64,000 nucleotides of DNA from Cohnella sp. GbtcB17 (lineage in GTDB: Bacteria; Bacillota; Bacilli; Paenibacillales; Paenibacillaceae): assembly GCF_019091135.1 (NCBI RefSeq), contig NZ_JAGXJW010000009.1, positions 44,443 to 108,442 on the forward strand, read 5' to 3'. Position 1 is the first letter of the stretch. Each line of letters starts with the position of its first letter. Both the position numbers and the translations under genes were made by a program. Below are positions 45,167 to 53,668 of the stretch, in pieces. The notes under the pieces were generated by a model, which was not told the origin of the DNA, did no database searches, and saw nothing but the letters and a program-made list of their open reading frames with translations.

Positions 45167-45939
45167 AAAAAACATTTCTATTCCATCATCATACGCGCGA
45201 CGAGCTGTCGGAGCTCGCGAAGGACGGATATGCCGTCGTGGTACCCCTTGCGGCGACCGAACAGCACGGTCCGCACCTGACCGTGTATACGGATAGTCTC
45301 GTCTGCGAGCATATCAGCTATCATGCGGTGGAACAGGCGTCTGCCTATGCCAAGCTTCTGCTGGCTCCTATGCTGCCGATCGGCTGCTCGGATCATCATA
45401 TGGCTTTTGGAGGGACGCTGTCGTTCTCTTCCGCCACCTATACGCTGATGCTGAAGGAGATCGGGAAGAGCGCCATCGCAAGCGGCTTCCGTAAGATTAT
45501 CTTCCTGAACGGACATGGCGGCAATGAGCTCGCCATGCATCAAGCCGCGCAGGATCTTGCCGTCGAGTACCCGGTGTGGACCGCATCGGCCTCCTATTGG
45601 AGCATCGCCCGCGACGCGCTTGCTGCGGTCAAAGCCTCGGAAACTGGCAAAGTGCCGGGCCATGCGGGGGGCTTCGAAACCTCGCTCGTCCTGTCGCTTG
45701 ACGCCGACCTGGTGAACCGGGAGCGAATCGAGTCCGATCACCCGACGCTTCCCTGGGTAGCCGCAGGTCCGGCGGGGACGTTCCTCGGACGCCATCACCT
45801 GCTTACCGGATTCGACGGCTATACCGATTCGGCGGCGCTTGCGGATCGCGATAAAGGAAAGCTTTATTTGGATACGATCGTGCAATCGGTGTCGGAATGG
45901 CTCGCGCGCGTATGCGAGACGATGGATGGAGGCGTCTGA
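45163..45939 (+). CDS. Creatininase-family metal-dependent hydrolase
   Basis: 258 residues. The creatininase fold signature is clear: PLAATEQHGPHLTVYTD near residue 28 supplies Glu, His and Asp metal ligands, and LNGHGGNE near residue 115 and GGFETSL near 170 supply the rest. The family opens lactams, amides or cyclic ketones; besides creatininase it includes formamide hydrolases and, by recollection, an inositol-diketone hydrolase of Thermotoga. The GTG start overlaps the SDR stop by four bases. With an SDR directly upstream, oxidation followed by hydrolytic ring opening is an attractive but unproven pair of steps. Confidence 0.88.
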   Translation: MKKTFLFHHHTRDELSELAKDGYAVVVPLAATEQHGPHLTVYTDSLVCEHISYHAVEQASAYAKLLLAPMLPIGCSDHHMAFGGTLSFSSATYTLMLKEIGKSAIASGFRKIIFLNGHGGNELAMHQAAQDLAVEYPVWTASASYWSIARDALAAVKASETGKVPGHAGGFETSLVLSLDADLVNRERIESDHPTLPWVAAGPAGTFLGRHHLLTGFDGYTDSAALADRDKGKLYLDTIVQSVSEWLARVCETMDGGV

Positions 45940-47045
45940 TGCCGGCCGGACACAAGCCGAGGATTGCGGCCGTCATCACCGAATATCGCCGCAATTCCCA
46001 TGCCGAGCTGATCGTGGGCAGGCTGCTGGGCGAGCTCGGGTACGAGCCGCAAGTGCAGGTGGCCGCGATGTATACCGACCAGGTGCCGCCTAACGATATG
46101 AGCCGCGAGATGGCCGCCAAGCACAGCGTTCCGATTTTCGATACGATCGAAGAAGCGTTCACCTTCGGCGGATCGGTCGACCATGCGGACGGCCTGGTCC
46201 TGATCGGCGAGCACGGCGATTATCCGATTAACGCGAAGGGACAGAAGGAGTACCCGCGGCGCCGGTTCATCGAGGAAGCGCTGCATGCGATGGATCGCCG
46301 CAACGTTCGCGTGCCGATTTTCCTGGATAAGCAGCTGGCCTACGATATCGATGACGCTTGCTGGATTTATGAGCAAATCAAGCGGAGGGACATTCCCTTC
46401 CTTGCGGGATCGTCCGTTCCCTATACGGCTGTCAGGCCGGCGTATGACCGATCGCTGCTCGGAGACTTGAAGGAAGCGTTCGTCGTCAGTTGGGGCGGCA
46501 ACGAGTCGTACGGGTTTCATGCGATGGAGGTGCTGCAAAGCCTGGCAGAGAGAAGAGCGGGCGGAGAGACCGGCGTTGATTCCGTCCAAGCGCTGTCGGG
46601 TCCCGAGATGTGGGCGGCGGCGGATCGGGGGGGATGGCCCGAGGATTTGCTTGCGATGGCTTTGCAAGCCCAGCCCCAGCCCCATCCCAATCGTGTGCAT
46701 CCGCGCGAAGCGTGCGCTGCGCCTGTGTTGTTTATCGTCAACTACCGGGACGGCACGAGGGGCTATGTCGCACAATTGCAGGATTACGTATCGACCTGGT
46801 CCTATGCGGTTCGTCTAAACTCCGGTCAACGCATCGCTGCTGCATGCGAGCTCGATACGGATCGACCCTTCGCGCATTTCGGTACGTTAACGAGGCATAT
46901 CGAACATCTCATTTTAACGGGGCAAGCGCCCTGCCGCGTCGAACGGACGCTGTTTACCACCTGCATGATCGATTATGCGATGGCGTCTCTTTTCCTGCGA
47001 TCGGCCGTGCCGACACCGCGGCTGCTGCTGTCCTATGATCCGTAA
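45939..47045 (+). CDS. Conserved protein of unknown function (TEYRxNSHA family)
   Basis: 368 residues, cytoplasmic. It begins RIAAVITEYRRNSHAELIVG, followed by YTDQVPPNDMSREMA, LIGEHGDYPINAKGQKEYPR and GGNESYGFHAMEVLQSLAERR. I recognise these blocks from an uncharacterised family common in Planctomycetes, Acidobacteria and some Paenibacillaceae, usually within sugar catabolic clusters. No nucleotide-binding loop is evident; the conserved His, Glu and Asp residues suggest an enzyme, but no reaction can be assigned. The ATG at 45939 overlaps the creatininase stop codon (TGATG), so coupling is tight and a shared pathway step is likely. Confidence 0.75.
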   Translation: MPAGHKPRIAAVITEYRRNSHAELIVGRLLGELGYEPQVQVAAMYTDQVPPNDMSREMAAKHSVPIFDTIEEAFTFGGSVDHADGLVLIGEHGDYPINAKGQKEYPRRRFIEEALHAMDRRNVRVPIFLDKQLAYDIDDACWIYEQIKRRDIPFLAGSSVPYTAVRPAYDRSLLGDLKEAFVVSWGGNESYGFHAMEVLQSLAERRAGGETGVDSVQALSGPEMWAAADRGGWPEDLLAMALQAQPQPHPNRVHPREACAAPVLFIVNYRDGTRGYVAQLQDYVSTWSYAVRLNSGQRIAAACELDTDRPFAHFGTLTRHIEHLILTGQAPCRVERTLFTTCMIDYAMASLFLRSAVPTPRLLLSYDP

Positions 47046-47097
47046 TGCAAACGCCAACATGCTCTCGTTTATATAAATTTGATAGGGAGGAATCGCC

Positions 47098-47496
47098 ATG
47101 CGCACGGAAATTAAAGTCGGCCCAAGCAGCAACAGGCCTTTTTCTGCAGGTATCCAGACCGAATCCATGGTGTTCGTATCCGGATCGGGCGGACTGAACC
47201 TCGAGACTGGAAAAATTGTAGGCGACGATCTGGAATCGCAAACGGTTCAGACGATGGCCAACATTGAGGAAGTGCTGAAAGCGTCGGGATTGACGTTTAA
47301 TGACGTCGTCAAAGCGAACATCTATTTAAGCGACCGCAAGCTGTACGACGAATTCAACGAGATTTATCGAAGATACTTTTCCCCGCCTTATCCGAGCCGT
47401 ACGGCCATCTACTGCGATCTGAACTTCGGACTTCTTGTCGAGATCGATGTAATCGCGGTTCGAAGAAACGGCAATTCCACCCTTACGACGAGGTGA
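47098..47496 (+). CDS. RidA/YjgF-family protein
   Basis: 132 residues. The RidA pattern is visible: FVSGSGGLNLETGKIV, the helix ANIEEVLKASGLTFNDVVKANIYL, and PSRTAIYCDL with the Arg that binds the carboxylate in true RidA imine deaminases. The usual P-x-R-(S/T) is PSRTA here. RidA proteins hydrolyse reactive enamines or imines; related proteins act in catabolic operons. AGGGAGGAA precedes the ATG. Its presence hints that an imine or amino-sugar intermediate may arise in this pathway. Confidence 0.85.
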   Translation: MRTEIKVGPSSNRPFSAGIQTESMVFVSGSGGLNLETGKIVGDDLESQTVQTMANIEEVLKASGLTFNDVVKANIYLSDRKLYDEFNEIYRRYFSPPYPSRTAIYCDLNFGLLVEIDVIAVRRNGNSTLTTR

Positions 47497-47502
47497 TTCG
47501 AG

Positions 47503-49047
47503 ATGTTGGATTTCAGCAAAATCAAGTATTACGAGCCCGCCGCGCCGTCGTCCGATGCGGTCTACAAAGCCGATCTGTGCATATATGGCGGCAGCTCCGC
47601 AGGCGTAGCCGCGGCGGTGCAAGCCAAACGCATGGGGCTAACGGTCGTGCTCGCAGAGTTCGGCCGCAAGCTCGGCGGCTTGTCCTCCGGCGGGCTTGGC
47701 GCCACCGATATCGGCAACAAAGCGGCGATCGGAGGCATCTCGCGCGAGTTTTATCAAGCGGTGGGGCGCCACTACGGCTGTACCGAAGGCGACGGCTCGC
47801 AGTGGGTCTTCGAGCCTCACGTAGCGGATCGCATTTTCCAGGAGTGGGCCGGGCAAGAGGGAATTACCGTGCTGTACGGCCAGCGATTGTCGGCCGTACA
47901 TAAGTCGCAGGGCAAGATCGCAAGCATCGCGATGGAGAGCGGCGTTCGGATTGAAGCGGACATGTTTATCGACGCCACCTACGAGGGAGACCTGCTGGCT
48001 GCGGCCGGCGTCTCCTATCATGTGGGCCGCGAGGCGAATTCGGTCTACAAGGAAACGTTAAACGGCGTTCATTTCGGCGATCCGCATCATAATTTTAAAG
48101 CATGGATCGATCCGTACGTCATTCCGGGCAAGCCGGACAGCGGCCTGCTGCACGGCGTATCCGACGCGGCTCCGGGCTATCAGGGTCAAGGGGATCGCAG
48201 CGTACAAGCCTACAATTTCCGCATCTGTCTGACGAACGATCCCGCGAAGCGCATGCCCTTCCCGGAACCGCCGAATTACGATCCCGAGCTGTTCACCCTG
48301 CTGGCTCGTTATATCGAAGCGGGCGTATGGGATGCCCTCCGGCTTCACTCGTCGATGCCGAAGGGCAAGACGGACCTGAACAATTTCGGCGGGGTATCGA
48401 CCGATTATATCGGCATGAACTATGAATGGGCCGAAGGAAGCTATGCAAAGCGAGAGCAAATTTTTCAAAACCACCTGACTTATAATTTGGGCATGCTCTA
48501 TTTCCTCTGCAACGACAGGCGCGTGCCCGAGGCCGTTCGCCAGGAGGCGCGGCAATGGGGCTTGCCGGCCGACGAATACGTCGAATTCGGAGGCTGGACG
48601 CCGCAGCTCTATATTCGCGAAGCGCGCAGAATGATCTCGGACGTGGTCATGACCGAGCACGATTGCCGCGGCTATCGCAAAGTGTCCGATCCGGTGGGGC
48701 TGGCCGCCTATCGGATGGATGCGCACAACAGCCGCCGTATCGTCATCGACGGCCGCTGCATCAACGAGGGCAATGTGGAGGTTGCGCCTAGCGGTCCCTA
48801 TCCGATCTCGTACCGGGCGATCATTCCGAAGGGAGAACAATGCCTCAATCTGCTAGTGCCCGTCTGCCTCTCCTCCTCCCATATCGCGTACGGCTCGATC
48901 CGGATGGAGCCGGTGTTCATGTGCCTGGGACAATCGGCCGCTACCGCAGCGGCGCTGGCCATCCGGCGCGGCACATCGGTTCAGGATGTCGATTATGCCG
49001 AATTGCGCGAGCGTCTGATCGAGGACCGGCAAGTGCTGGATAGCTGA
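47503..49047 (+). CDS. FAD-dependent oxidoreductase (FAD_oxidored type)
   Basis: 514 residues. The FAD-binding motif IYGGSSAGVAAAVQAKRMG is near residue 25, followed by FGRKLGGLSSGGLGATDIG, the signature of this family. The domain continues with DATYEGDLLAAAGVSYHVGRE and ends with a conserved GQSAATAAALA segment. The family is common in glycan-degradation loci of Planctomycetes and Bacteroidetes but has few characterised members. GAGGTGATT lies before the ATG, six bases after ridA. The stop overlaps the next ATG. It probably carries out a second oxidation in the pathway. Confidence 0.88.
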   Translation: MLDFSKIKYYEPAAPSSDAVYKADLCIYGGSSAGVAAAVQAKRMGLTVVLAEFGRKLGGLSSGGLGATDIGNKAAIGGISREFYQAVGRHYGCTEGDGSQWVFEPHVADRIFQEWAGQEGITVLYGQRLSAVHKSQGKIASIAMESGVRIEADMFIDATYEGDLLAAAGVSYHVGREANSVYKETLNGVHFGDPHHNFKAWIDPYVIPGKPDSGLLHGVSDAAPGYQGQGDRSVQAYNFRICLTNDPAKRMPFPEPPNYDPELFTLLARYIEAGVWDALRLHSSMPKGKTDLNNFGGVSTDYIGMNYEWAEGSYAKREQIFQNHLTYNLGMLYFLCNDRRVPEAVRQEARQWGLPADEYVEFGGWTPQLYIREARRMISDVVMTEHDCRGYRKVSDPVGLAAYRMDAHNSRRIVIDGRCINEGNVEVAPSGPYPISYRAIIPKGEQCLNLLVPVCLSSSHIAYGSIRMEPVFMCLGQSAATAAALAIRRGTSVQDVDYAELRERLIEDRQVLDS

Positions 49048-49883
49048 TGACGGAAAAATGTTATGTCAGCCGGCCTTTCACGGAGCCGCAGCGTTTTACG
49101 TCGGCGATCGAAGGACCGGCTTGCGATAAAGTGGGCAACCTGTATGCGGTCAATTATGACCGTCGACACACCGTCGGGAAAATAACGCCCGATGGGACCG
49201 GCAGCTTGTTTCTCGAACTGGGCGGGGGCAGCACCGGATGCGGGATGCGGTTTAACCGCGACGGGGATCTGCTGATCGCGGATCATACAGGTCACAATAT
49301 TCTTAAAGTCGATATGCGCACGAAGGAAACGGCCGTATACGCGCACGAGCCCCTGATGAACCAGCCCAACGATCTGGCGATCGCGGCGGACGGCTTTCTG
49401 TTCGCCAGCGATCCGGATTGGAAAACGTCCACCGGACAGCTGTGGAAAATTCATACCGACGGCACAGTCTCGCTGCTGGAAGCCGATATGGGAACGACCA
49501 ACGGCATCGAAATAAGTCCGGACGAGAAGACGCTTTATGTCAACGAAACGGTGCAGCGGAAAATTTGGGCGTACGATCTGTCCGCTTCGAAGGAGATCGT
49601 CAACAAACGTCTGTTCATTGCATTTCCCGACTTCGGCATGGACGGCATGCGATGCGATATGGCCGGCAATCTGTACGTGACCCGCATCGGAAAAGGGTGC
49701 ATAGCCCAAATTAATCCACGGGGCGAGGTGGTGCGGGAAATTCCGCTGCACGGAAAAAACTGCACCAACCTGACCTTCGGCGGTGCCGACGGCCGCACCT
49801 GTTACGTGACGATGGCCGACGGGGGCAATATCGAGATGTTCCGTTCCGAATTTCCCGGCCGCTGCTGGGCTTTATTTCGCTGA
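49047..49883 (+). CDS. SMP-30/gluconolactonase-like lactonase
   Basis: 278 residues, six-bladed beta-propeller. Metal-ligand patterns of the family are visible: EGPACDKVGNLYAVNY (Glu), NQPNDLAIAADG (Asn, Asp), TTNGIEISPDEKTLYVNE (Asn) and FPDFGMDGMRCDMAGNLYV (Asp). Such enzymes open sugar lactones. The ATG overlaps the stop of the FAD enzyme gene. As last gene of the operon, ending 30 bases before a strong terminator, it would logically hydrolyse a lactone produced by the oxidoreductases. Confidence 0.88.
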   Translation: MTEKCYVSRPFTEPQRFTSAIEGPACDKVGNLYAVNYDRRHTVGKITPDGTGSLFLELGGGSTGCGMRFNRDGDLLIADHTGHNILKVDMRTKETAVYAHEPLMNQPNDLAIAADGFLFASDPDWKTSTGQLWKIHTDGTVSLLEADMGTTNGIEISPDEKTLYVNETVQRKIWAYDLSASKEIVNKRLFIAFPDFGMDGMRCDMAGNLYVTRIGKGCIAQINPRGEVVREIPLHGKNCTNLTFGGADGRTCYVTMADGGNIEMFRSEFPGRCWALFR

Positions 49884-49911
49884 TCGTCTATAAGTTGCGG
49901 GATCGACGCAC

Positions 49912-49968
49912 AAAAGGGTTGTCTCGAACGGTCGTTAATACGGGCCGGGGAGACAACCCTTTTTTTTA
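49912..49968. terminator. Bidirectional terminator between convergent transcription units
   Basis: AAAAGGGTTGTCTC (49912-49925) pairs with GAGACAACCC and the T tract that follows (to 49967). A runs on one side and T runs on the other let it serve both the forward operon and the reverse glycosidase gene, whose stop codon it touches. Confidence 0.85.
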
Positions 49969-52900
49969 TTTTCGGAACGCGTCCTGTACCTTTTTTAAAG
50001 TATGACTGCTGTCGTCGAAAGAAGTGCCGTCCAGCATGCCGGCAAGCGTATTCGTTAGCCGCACGACAATCTCATTCGCTCCGGCTCGCAGCTGCTCCCG
50101 CCTGCCCGACCAACGATAAGGGCTCCAGCAGCGCACGCCTAAAGGGCATCCGTTCACTTCGACTTCTACGCAATCATGCAGCTGCTCGTCCCATCCTTGA
50201 AAGTTCACTTCAAACGTTCCTTTCTCGTTTTCCGGCAGCGCCTCCAGGCTGATCTGTTTGGTTAGACGCCATGTGCCCGCATAATAAGGGAACCCTTCCT
50301 GGGGGCCGGAACGTAAGGAAGCGGATTGGGGCAGGGCGTCGATAATAGCTTCGCCATCCGCTGAGAAATAAACGCCGAAAGGGCCGGCCACATAAAGCGG
50401 GCTCACGATCCCGTCCCAATCGCATTGCGCTTCTACGCGAATAACGAGTTCATTGCGCCCCTCCGATAACAAGCGATCCACCCTGCAGCTCAAATAATCC
50501 TGGTTGATGTAAGCCTCCGCATGAAAATCGTCGCGAGCGAGCGGGTGGCCGTTTACATAGATCGTAAAAGGTCCCGATATGCCGCCGGGCTCCATGAAGA
50601 GCGAGATTTCCCCGGACAGCTTGTTGATCGCGAACGCTGTACGATACCAGCAGACAAGCGGATATCGCACGGTTAGCTTAACCGGCGTGCCGAAGGCTTG
50701 CCGGAAGGCTAGAGGAAGCTGCTCCCGATCGGCCAGTTCCGCGCATTGATCGATAATCGTTTTGACCTCAACCTTGGGCCATTCCCCGGCGGTCTTGCCT
50801 GTCGTCCAGCCCTGCTCCCGTCCCTTGTCACCCCGGTCCGGCGCAAAGCCGAAGCTGCCGAGTCTCAGGACGTTGCTGTGCAGCGCTTCGATCTCCCATG
50901 GAGATTCGGCATCTACGTTCAGCGTCCAGGCTTCTCCCGCGGAAGCTTGCGCTTTACTTGAGAGCGCACCGCTTGAAACTTGGCGAATTCGCAAGCAACA
51001 AGACTCGTAAGCGGCGAACTTTAATGGAAGGTGCCAGCCGTCGGCATGATTCGACACTTGCAAGGGCGTGACCTCGCCGGTATCCAGGTGCAGGCGCTCC
51101 ACCGCATGCGTATGTATGGGGAGTGCCGAATGCAGCTCGACGCGTCGTTCGCCGGATTCTTGATGGGCGATAAAGATCAGATGCGAGTTGTCCTCCAGGA
51201 TGCGATGCTGCATTAAAAATAAAGACGTGTCGCCGGTCGTACAGTGTAGACGGATGGAAGGCGGCTGCAGCGACGCCAATCGTTCTAACAATGGTTGGAT
51301 TCCGTCGGCGGCAACCAAGGTGCCTTGAGATGATAAAAAATGTCCGCCGCCATGCGTGATCCAGCGGGTTCCAGGGCTTGATGAGGCTGACGGCGTTGAC
51401 CAGTAATCGTGCTGCGGGTCGCGCTCGAGGCCAAAGCGCTTTCTCATTTCCATACCTACGTCGATGCCGGCTTCAATAGGCTGATAGGGAAGCAATCCTA
51501 GCGCAAGGACCGTTCCTCCGTTTGCGAGGAAAGCCTCGATCTGAAGCCAAGCCCCTGTCTCCAGATTCGCGATCGGTGGAATGACGAGAATGGAATAGGC
51601 GGCATGACCGATACGCAGCTTCCCTGATTCTACCGTTGCCTCCGTTAACAGCTCGGGGTCCAGATGATCAAAATCGATCTGATGAAGCAGCAATTCCCGG
51701 CAAATGGCCGCCCAATCTGCTTTGAGCGCTTCGAGCCGCGCCTTCTCGTCGGCATCGTCGCCCATGTATTCGAACTCATGAATCGGATTGCCCAGGTGCG
51801 TCCACAAGGTAGTGGTAGGATCGAGCACGGCAACCGAGATCGCCGCTGTGCCTTCGCTCATTAAATAGCAAAGCCGCGCGGCATAATCCGCCAGCTGACG
51901 GAAATGACGCCAATAAGGATTTTGCAAAAACTGAGAGGGAGGCGCATCGTGCTTCCTTAACCCTTCAATGGAAAAGAAAAAGGCATGAAAGTTGAACATG
52001 TTGATGCCCATCGCGGCGAACCGGTCCAGCATCCACTTGGCGTCCTGCAGCGTCATCGACCACCCGACGCTATGGAAGCATTCGATCAGCGCCCTTTGCT
52101 TGCCCGTTTGCCGCGCGATAGAGGAGATCATCTTGGGGTTGTAGCGAAAGCTGAAGGCGTTTTTGGAAAGGATCCAAGCGAGCGGCCTGCCCAGCTTCTC
52201 ATGCCCGCTGTCTCCGCCGGGGATCGTGCTGAGGCGCTGCGTGGTCGCGCGGATGCTATTGACTTCCGTCACGTAGCTCAGCTGGTTGCGCTGCGCCCAT
52301 CGCTGCAGCTGTGCGTGGTACGCTTCCCGGAGTAAAAGGTGCAGCGACTGGAAATAGTCGTATCGAATCCGCGGGGTATTTTCCGAAGTTTCATGAAGAA
52401 GCGCTAAAAGGTTGTCGCGTTGCAGTAAATCGTAGCCTTGCGATTCCGCAAAAAAAGGCGGTAATGCGGCGGACCAGGGAAAGTTGCCCAGCAAGCCTAC
52501 CTCGTCCGAAAAAACGCCCTTCACCACATCGCCGAAATAGGAGCCTATCTCTTGCTTGTAGCGTTCGTGGGTCAATTGAATAAACGTCCGGACCGCTTCG
52601 GTATGACACGGGTCCATATAGTGCCCGAAGTATTTAAAGTCCTGCACTTCGGTCTGCATCGCGATCGTCAATTCCCACTTGCCTGAAGGGGGCGTCCAGC
52701 GCAAATACTTCCGGGGATGCGCCGTGAAATACCGACTGGCATTGTAGGCGGTTAACCCGCTTTGTTGAAAGATATGCTCGTTCTGCAAGCTCCCGATATG
52801 CCGGGAAATGTCGATGGACCGATTCCATAGCAAAGTGTGCCCTGCATCATCGTAGGGCACTGCGAGGGCCATTAACACCTTGGCCCAGGGGAGCTCCAGA

Positions 52901-53268
52901 TGGATGGGCCGATCTCCGTCCCGCGTTTCCCGGAAGCTCCATAACGTATGATGCTTGGCGTCCGGGTGCTCCAGGGTCACCTCGCCGCCGGCCATTCCGC
53001 TGGGATACGGATATTCGTCATAGATCCATACTTCCAGGCCGAAGGTTTTGGCCGTTTCTACGGCGAAGCGAACGCGATCGAACCAGACTTGCGACAAGTA
53101 CGGCACCGTCAGTCCTTGACGGGCGCAAATGAAGAAGCCGCCGACGCCTTTATCCGCCATCTCTCCAATTTGCAGCTTGATCGCGGCTTCGCTCATATCC
53201 CCGTTCCAAAACCAGAAGGGTACGATCCGATAGCTCGCCGGAGGATCTTGAAAACATTTCTCTAGCAT
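49966..53268 (-). CDS. Large GH106-like glycosidase, cytoplasmic
   Basis: 1100 residues without a signal peptide. The N-terminus VPFWFWNGDMSEAAIKLQI, then GVGGFFICARQGL and WIYDEYPYPSGMAGGEV, matches a glycosidase group related to GH106 alpha-L-rhamnosidases. A long barrel region with FSDEVGLLG and ALIECFHSVGWSM follows, then a flavodoxin-like segment and a C-terminal jelly-roll (GPFTIYVNGHPL, LYVAGPFGVYF). The ATG at 53268 has GGAG eight bases upstream; a GTG at 53277 is less likely. Its promoter is divergent from the secreted-protein gene and has an IclR-like site just upstream. It probably cleaves an imported oligosaccharide. Rhamnose specificity is not shown. Confidence 0.75.
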   Translation of the reverse strand: MLEKCFQDPPASYRIVPFWFWNGDMSEAAIKLQIGEMADKGVGGFFICARQGLTVPYLSQVWFDRVRFAVETAKTFGLEVWIYDEYPYPSGMAGGEVTLEHPDAKHHTLWSFRETRDGDRPIHLELPWAKVLMALAVPYDDAGHTLLWNRSIDISRHIGSLQNEHIFQQSGLTAYNASRYFTAHPRKYLRWTPPSGKWELTIAMQTEVQDFKYFGHYMDPCHTEAVRTFIQLTHERYKQEIGSYFGDVVKGVFSDEVGLLGNFPWSAALPPFFAESQGYDLLQRDNLLALLHETSENTPRIRYDYFQSLHLLLREAYHAQLQRWAQRNQLSYVTEVNSIRATTQRLSTIPGGDSGHEKLGRPLAWILSKNAFSFRYNPKMISSIARQTGKQRALIECFHSVGWSMTLQDAKWMLDRFAAMGINMFNFHAFFFSIEGLRKHDAPPSQFLQNPYWRHFRQLADYAARLCYLMSEGTAAISVAVLDPTTTLWTHLGNPIHEFEYMGDDADEKARLEALKADWAAICRELLLHQIDFDHLDPELLTEATVESGKLRIGHAAYSILVIPPIANLETGAWLQIEAFLANGGTVLALGLLPYQPIEAGIDVGMEMRKRFGLERDPQHDYWSTPSASSSPGTRWITHGGGHFLSSQGTLVAADGIQPLLERLASLQPPSIRLHCTTGDTSLFLMQHRILEDNSHLIFIAHQESGERRVELHSALPIHTHAVERLHLDTGEVTPLQVSNHADGWHLPLKFAAYESCCLRIRQVSSGALSSKAQASAGEAWTLNVDAESPWEIEALHSNVLRLGSFGFAPDRGDKGREQGWTTGKTAGEWPKVEVKTIIDQCAELADREQLPLAFRQAFGTPVKLTVRYPLVCWYRTAFAINKLSGEISLFMEPGGISGPFTIYVNGHPLARDDFHAEAYINQDYLSCRVDRLLSEGRNELVIRVEAQCDWDGIVSPLYVAGPFGVYFSADGEAIIDALPQSASLRSGPQEGFPYYAGTWRLTKQISLEALPENEKGTFEVNFQGWDEQLHDCVEVEVNGCPLGVRCWSPYRWSGRREQLRAGANEIVVRLTNTLAGMLDGTSFDDSSHTLKKVQDAFRK

Positions 53269-53339
53269 CTTGAACACTCCATTTCATTGGCAATTCCGTC
53301 TCATAAAAGGAGCTCGTGCGTTTGTTTTCAATCATAAAT

Positions 53340-53367
53340 CTTATAGGGTGAGATGGAGGGGTGTCAA
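53340..53367 (-). promoter_or_regulatory. Promoter of the GH106-like gene
   Basis: On the reverse strand, TTGACA (53367-53362) and TATAAG (53345-53340) are 16 bases apart, about 70 bases before the start codon. Confidence 0.65.
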
Positions 53368-53381
53368 TCATTTTAGATAAG

Positions 53382-53397
53382 TTTTACATTCGTGAAA
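53382..53397. promoter_or_regulatory. IclR operator-like site in the divergent region
   Basis: TTTTACATTCGTGAAA matches the perfect iclR operator (40351-40366) at 14 of 16 positions and keeps the spacing of TTCA-N6-TGAA with one mismatch (TTTA). It lies 15 bases upstream of the reverse -35, where an activator could act. Confidence 0.55.
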
Positions 53398-53457
53398 AAT
53401 AAGAGTTCAGATTATAATCTATTTTTTAATGATGATAGTTCGATTTTCGATTATATA

Positions 53458-53492
53458 TTTATATATAAGAATAAATTCATTGACGTGAAAAA
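53458..53492 (+). promoter_or_regulatory. Promoter/operator block shared with the catabolic operon
   Basis: A 35-base block identical at 31 positions to 41187-41221. It holds TTCA-N6-TGAA (53476-53489) with TTGACG (53480-53485) as its spacer. A matching -10 is less clear; TATGTT at 53505 or TGATAT at 53501 are candidates. The duplicated block strongly suggests common control of the two forward units. Confidence 0.6.
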
Positions 53493-53565
53493 TATAATCG
53501 TGATATGTTGATTTTAGAAATCGATTACTGTCATTTATTTCGAGTTGGGGTCGGGCGGGAGGGAT

Positions 53566-53589
53566 ATGATGGATAAAAAAATAGAATAG
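53566..53589 (+). other. Seven-codon leader open frame
   Basis: GGGAGGGAT is followed by ATG-ATG and a frame reading MMDKKIE before TAG. It lies in the leader of the secreted-protein gene. It could be a leader peptide, but equally a chance occurrence. Confidence 0.25.
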
Positions 53590-53625
53590 CATATGGCTTC
53601 AATGCCGCTTTCGGGAACTTCTTTA

Positions 53626-53639
53626 TGTTAGCGCTTCCA
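53626..53639. promoter_or_regulatory. CcpA cre-like site
   Basis: TGTTAGCGCTTCCA matches nine of the ten informative positions of TGWNANCGNTNWCA. It lies 30 bases before the start of the secreted-protein gene, inside the transcript, where bound CcpA could block elongation when preferred sugar is present. Confidence 0.45.
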
Positions 53640-53668
53640 ATTTTTCGGATCATAAGGAGGAATCAGCT

